64,000 nucleotides of DNA from Peptoniphilus pacaensis (lineage in GTDB: Bacteria; Bacillota; Clostridia; Tissierellales; Peptoniphilaceae), in NCBI RefSeq assembly GCF_900088125.1, contig NZ_FLQT01000003.1, positions 310,001 through 374,000 on the forward strand, read 5' to 3'. Numbering within the stretch: position 1 is the stretch's first letter; each line of letters starts with the position of its first letter. Shown here in pieces: positions 60,601 to 64,000 of the stretch. The notes under the pieces are model-generated. The model was not told the origin of the DNA. It was given only the letters and a program-made list of their open reading frames with translations, and ran no database searches. The position numbers and the translations under genes are program-made.

Positions 60601-61819
60601 TTTCCTCCATCACATCCAACATGACGCGGTATTCCGATTCGATGATTTCGCTCCAGGCGAAGCGCTTGATTTGTTCGTAAACAGCGTCGGGGAAAGCTCT
60701 GTCTTCTTTCACCGCCAGCACTTGTTTTTCCAGCGCCGCTTCCAGGCCTTGAACGTAATCGTCGATTTCCAGTTTGTGGGGCTGATCCGTGTTGTAAAGT
60801 TGGGGCAGCTTCACCACTTCCACCACATCGCTGGCCAAGACCTCGTCGCCTAAGAGTTCCATAAGGCCGTCGAGCTCCGATGTGACCAGGCGCATGCGAC
60901 AGGCCAAGGCTTCGATGGCGATGAGCCCCAGGCCTTCGTAATAGCTGGGCAGCACGAAGATATCGCAGGTCTTCATGTGGGCGCCCAGGGCCTTTTGATC
61001 GATGACATTGTGGATCTTAAAGCCCTCTTTGTAGTGAGCGCATTCGAAGATGCGGTCTTTTCGGTCCAGGCTCTCTTCACCGATCAGCTCCATATCCACT
61101 TCGGGATACTTCCGCTTCAGATTGGGATAGGCCTTGGCCAGCTCGTAAACCCCTTTGGCCCGGGAAAGCTTGCCGGCGTAAATAATTTTGATGCGGTCGT
61201 CGTGGCGCCAAATGCCCTGATCGTTAAAGACGGCTTCGTTGTAGCCGCCGCCCATGACCGTGATCTTGGATTCGTCGATGGCGAACATGCGGGCGATGGC
61301 GGCCTTGTCTTTCTTCGACAGGGCGAAGACGTGGCGCAGCTTGTTCATATTGGCGGTGTAAGCTTCCATTAAGTCTTCGTGCTTTTCTCCCTGGCGCAGA
61401 TCCGTGCCGTGGCAGACGCCGATGACGGGCACGCCGTCGAAAATCTCAAGCACCATATCCGTCAGATACCACAGATGGTGGGCGATGATGAGATCGGGCT
61501 TAAACTCCTCCTTCGCCGCCTCCAGCCGCTTGCGAAAGGCCCTCCGCCAGATTTCCACTTTCTTCGCATCCATTTGGGAATAGACCGTGTTGTCGTAGGG
61601 CATTTCGTCGCTCATGCCGGCGATGGGAAAGGGCACGTCGTCGGTGTTAAAGGCCACCGGGTATTGCTTTTGGTGAAAATCGAAATGGTAGGGCGATTGA
61701 ATGCCGTAGACCAGGGCGTTTTCCACGCCCTTCTTTTCCAGTCCGTTGACCAGATTCGAATAATAGACGCCGCTTCCCGTGCGTGTGGGCAACTGCGCCA
61801 AGGTGTGTAATACTCTCAT
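60596..61819 (-). CDS. Family 4 glycosyltransferase
   Basis: 407 residues, GT-B fold. N-terminal acceptor domain with the glycine-rich loop TRTGSGVYYSNLVNGL near 14; donor domain with YAGKLSRAKGVYEL near 210 and the E-x7-E motif EGLGLIAIEAL near 300. It would transfer a sugar from a nucleotide donor to a lipid, wall polymer or other acceptor. The DnaJ-domain and zincin genes upstream are unrelated, so the acceptor is unknown. Confidence 0.85.
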   Translation of the reverse strand: MRVLHTLAQLPTRTGSGVYYSNLVNGLEKKGVENALVYGIQSPYHFDFHQKQYPVAFNTDDVPFPIAGMSDEMPYDNTVYSQMDAKKVEIWRRAFRKRLEAAKEEFKPDLIIAHHLWYLTDMVLEIFDGVPVIGVCHGTDLRQGEKHEDLMEAYTANMNKLRHVFALSKKDKAAIARMFAIDESKITVMGGGYNEAVFNDQGIWRHDDRIKIIYAGKLSRAKGVYELAKAYPNLKRKYPEVDMELIGEESLDRKDRIFECAHYKEGFKIHNVIDQKALGAHMKTCDIFVLPSYYEGLGLIAIEALACRMRLVTSELDGLMELLGDEVLASDVVEVVKLPQLYNTDQPHKLEIDDYVQGLEAALEKQVLAVKEDRAFPDAVYEQIKRFAWSEIIESEYRVMLDVMEEK

Positions 61820-61827
61820 GTCCCCTC

Positions 61828-62616
61828 CTACTGTTTCTTGCCGTACATGGATTTGTAACGGGCGATGTTTTCGTCGTTTAAAAAGTCGTTGGCCGCGTTG
61901 ATTTCCTGAAAAATCTTCGTCGTGTCTTCCTCGGGATTCAGGTCCGGGTGATATTTTTTGGCGAGCTTTTTATAGGCCAGGCGAATTTCATACTTGTCGG
62001 CATTCACATCGACGCCTAAGCGGTGCACGGCGGCCTCGTATTTCTCCTTAAAGCCCCCGTCGTATGCGCCGTAGCTTTCCTGATTATAGCCGCCGCCGAA
62101 ATCGCCGTAGCTTCCCTGATAGCCGCCGAAATTACCCTGATTAAAGAAGGCTTCGAACTGGCGGCGAAACATTTCTTCTTCCATGCGGGCCCGCTCTTCC
62201 TGTTGACGGCGGCGCTCCGCTTCGATTTTCCGTTCGTAGCGTCTGCCGTAGTCCCCCATGGTTTCGTAGGTCACGTCTTTGCCCAGAAGGTAGTAGTCCG
62301 CCCGCTCGTAAAAATATTCCGTCGCCATGTACTGCAGGTACTTGAGCCGGCTTACGGCAAAGGAGCCGATGACGGGGAAGATTAAAATCAAAAGCACGAT
62401 GCTCCCCCAGGGCATCCCCCCTCGAGAAGAAAAGCTCATGGGAATTAAAAAGATAAAGAAGAAAAGGCAACCGCCGAAAAATAATACCGACAGAAGCAGG
62501 CTGCGAAACGAACGGGTCAGCTCCGTCAAAAGACTGAACAGCCCGATAAAAAATTCCAGCACGTAGTCGATGGCCGTGCCCACGTATTTAAAAAAGTTTC
62601 CGTAAAATTTATTCAT
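61828..62616 (-). CDS. Membrane protein with C-terminal DnaJ domain
   Basis: 262 residues. N-terminal amphipathic stretch, two membrane helices (about 42-62 and 70-90), a charged linker with EAERRRQQEERARMEEEM, a Gly/Tyr/Gln-rich stretch (160-190), and a J domain with HPD at 223-225. The J domain faces the cytoplasm and would recruit DnaK to the membrane. Start codon coupled to the zincin gene by an 8-base overlap. Confidence 0.85.
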   Translation of the reverse strand: MNKFYGNFFKYVGTAIDYVLEFFIGLFSLLTELTRSFRSLLLSVLFFGGCLFFFIFLIPMSFSSRGGMPWGSIVLLILIFPVIGSFAVSRLKYLQYMATEYFYERADYYLLGKDVTYETMGDYGRRYERKIEAERRRQQEERARMEEEMFRRQFEAFFNQGNFGGYQGSYGDFGGGYNQESYGAYDGGFKEKYEAAVHRLGVDVNADKYEIRLAYKKLAKKYHPDLNPEEDTTKIFQEINAANDFLNDENIARYKSMYGKKQ

Positions 62617-62974
62617 GTTCCCTCCTGTGCCGTTCCATAAAGGCCAGATCCTCCAGGACCAGGTCGTTTTCGCCGGCCAAGGTTTCCAAATGGTGGGTCA
62701 GTTCGTGGTAAAGGGTCTCTTTTAATTTTTCCGCGATTTCCTCGTGGGAGTAATAGCTGTACAGCGCCATAAAGGAACCGTAATACAAGACGATACTCTT
62801 GCCCATGGGCTCGGATTTGTAATGGCCCATGACGTAAAGGTCCGAATAGGTCTCGTCGCGCATTTCTTCTCTGGAAAAAATCACGCCGCCATTGAGGCCG
62901 CGGAAATATTCTTGTGGCAGCTCGTCCACCAGGTCGTCTAAAATCGACGCCATTTCGTCAAATCGATCGTCCAT
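62609..62974 (-). CDS. Small metallopeptidase (zincin_1 family)
   Basis: 121 residues. Zinc-protease motif HELTHHLETLAGE at 90-102 (two His and downstream Glu) and the FSREEM/GHYKSEP pattern of the minimal-zincin family. Members fold as small single-domain metalloproteases, but proteolysis is rarely shown. First gene of zincin-DnaJ-glycosyltransferase. GGAGGTGGG precedes the ATG. Confidence 0.82.
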   Translation of the reverse strand: MDDRFDEMASILDDLVDELPQEYFRGLNGGVIFSREEMRDETYSDLYVMGHYKSEPMGKSIVLYYGSFMALYSYYSHEEIAEKLKETLYHELTHHLETLAGENDLVLEDLAFMERHRREHE

Positions 62975-63073
62975 ACCCCACCTCCTGATCTTTCATTATA
63001 TGAGATTGAAGGCAAATTATAAAGCACAGGAGAAAATCTTCGACTTCTCTTCGCTTTTCGAAGTTTTTCCATT

Positions 63074-63103
63074 AAAAAAGGCGAAGCCGAAGCCTCGCCA
63101 TTT
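63074..63103 (-). terminator. Terminator of the NhaC gene
   Basis: On the minus strand GGCGAGGC-TTCG-GCTTCGCC (one G-T pair) followed by T6. Confidence 0.88.
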
Positions 63104-63105
63104 GT

Positions 63106-64000
63106 TTACAGTTGATTTCTCAGTTCCGGGTGTTTGTTGTGGCGTCCCACAAAGCTCAGGATACCGACGATTAAAAGCACGCCGACGATGAGGGGAATGT
63201 AGGGATCTTGAATAAAGCCCGCCAAGATGTAGCAGACGGAGCTCACCGCCGCCACGGTTAGGGCGTAGGGCAGTTGGGTGGATACGTGGATAACGTGATT
63301 GCATTGAGCCCCCGCCGAGGACATAATGGTGGTGTCGCTAATGGGCGAGCAGTGGTCGCCGCAGACGGCACCTGCCAGGCAGGCACTGAGGCCGATAAAG
63401 AAGAGGTGTTCTTCCACGCTGAACATGCTGACCACGATAGGAATCAGAATCCCGAAGGTGCCCCAGCTGGTGCCGGTGGCAAAGGCCAAGAGGGATGCCA
63501 CGATAAAGATAACCACGGGGAGGAAGAGTTGCAGACCGCCCGCCACATTGCCCATGGCATTGCCGACGAATTCCGCGCTACCTAAAAGGTCGTTGGAAAT
63601 ATTCTTCAGAGCCGTGGCCATGGTAAGAATCATAATGGCGGCCACCATGGAGTTAAAGCCTTCCGTCAAGCAGTTCATGGATGTGTTGAAGCTGATGACG
63701 CGGCGGATGATCAAATAGGTAATGGTAAAGAACAAAGTAATGGTGGCGCCCCAGGGAAGAGCCACGGTGGCGTCGGTGTTGCCGAAGGCGCCGACGAAGT
63801 CGCCGGCAAAGCCCGATTCGGGATCGAAGAAGCCGCCGACGTAAATCAAGGCCATGACCGAGGTGACGATGAGGAAGATAATGGGGATTACCAGGTCAAA
63901 GAGGCTGGCGCGATCCGACGTTTCCACGGTGTGCACTTCTTGTTCCAATGCGGAAATGTCTTCTCCCTCGAGAACCGATTCTTCGTAGCGAAGCATGGGG
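63106..64000 (-). CDS. nhaC: NhaC-family Na+/H+ antiporter (partial, cut by window end)
   Basis: The last 296 residues are present, with about eight helices. Family motifs: ATGTSWGTFGILIPIV and GDHCSPISDTTIMSS, the ion-pathway region with Asp/Ser/Thr. The frame is still open at the edge and the family has about 450-530 residues, so the N-terminal third lies outside. It exchanges Na+ for H+, or an amino acid for another, at the membrane. Confidence 0.88.
   Translation of the reverse strand, partial: PMLRYEESVLEGEDISALEQEVHTVETSDRASLFDLVIPIIFLIVTSVMALIYVGGFFDPESGFAGDFVGAFGNTDATVALPWGATITLFFTITYLIIRRVISFNTSMNCLTEGFNSMVAAIMILTMATALKNISNDLLGSAEFVGNAMGNVAGGLQLFLPVVIFIVASLLAFATGTSWGTFGILIPIVVSMFSVEEHLFFIGLSACLAGAVCGDHCSPISDTTIMSSAGAQCNHVIHVSTQLPYALTVAAVSSVCYILAGFIQDPYIPLIVGVLLIVGILSFVGRHNKHPELRNQL

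Overview
This 64 kb window looks like chromosome from a Gram-positive, fermentative anaerobe of the Firmicutes, most likely near the Tissierellia/Peptoniphilaceae. The evidence is sigma-A type promoters, TTG and GTG starts behind strong AGGAGG sites, a T-box leader, ECF transporters, a flavodiiron protein, a PyrK/PyrD dihydroorotate dehydrogenase and lipoprotein signals. The family assignment is an inference. Most of the window is GC-balanced by eye with many G/C third positions. One block, about 10755-21982, is strikingly AT-rich and clearly has a different origin.

Layout. 1-5.8 kb: a YeiH-type permease, glutathione-disulfide reductase (gor), and a minus-strand ABC export-type operon with a small secreted protein. 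5.9-23.3 kb: two copies of a duplicated unit. Each unit has a chimeric scrap (the end of the flavodiiron gene joined to the end of gor), a giant membrane protein with a C-terminal zinc ribbon, and a smaller membrane protein with an N-terminal zinc ribbon. In the second unit the giant gene has an internal deletion, and its middle is replaced by the 11.2 kb AT-rich island. The island carries an FTR1/P19/DUF2318/MacB-like iron-uptake operon. Scraps of an integrative element (RepA_N start, CD1845-family protein), of a methionyl-tRNA synthetase and of a lantibiotic-immunity permease lie at its edges.

23.3-35.6 kb: a stalk-domain protein, flavodiiron protein, exonuclease III, a TtcA-like tRNA thiolase, tRNA-Thr(CGT), a GntR-controlled ABC transporter, a drug/metabolite exporter, the ecfA1-ecfA2-ecfT-truA operon, a tryptophan T-box with trpP, and a glutaredoxin. 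35.6-43.9 kb: a pyrimidine operon pyrB-pyrK-pyrD-carA-carB behind an attenuator-like leader, followed by a protein built like a D-Ala-D-Ala ligase but with degraded catalytic sites and a coiled-coil tail. CarA has lost all three glutaminase catalytic residues, so this carbamoyl-phosphate synthase probably uses free ammonia.

44-53 kb: a membrane-anchored EEP-family protein, then a TetR regulator and a five-gene operon (two half ABC transporters of the exporter fold plus a complete ECF transporter). A perfect 7-1-7 Fur box precedes the five-gene operon, so it is probably a second iron, metallophore or haem uptake system. 53-58.8 kb: a candidate 6S RNA, a Cys-less OsmC-like protein overlapping a core-MetE methyltransferase, a PhnD-like binding protein without a signal peptide, and two tandemly duplicated acyl-CoA-dehydrogenase-like genes. 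58.8-64 kb: an RluA-type pseudouridine synthase, NAD kinase, a glycosyltransferase, a DnaJ-domain membrane protein, a small zincin, and an NhaC antiporter cut by the window end.
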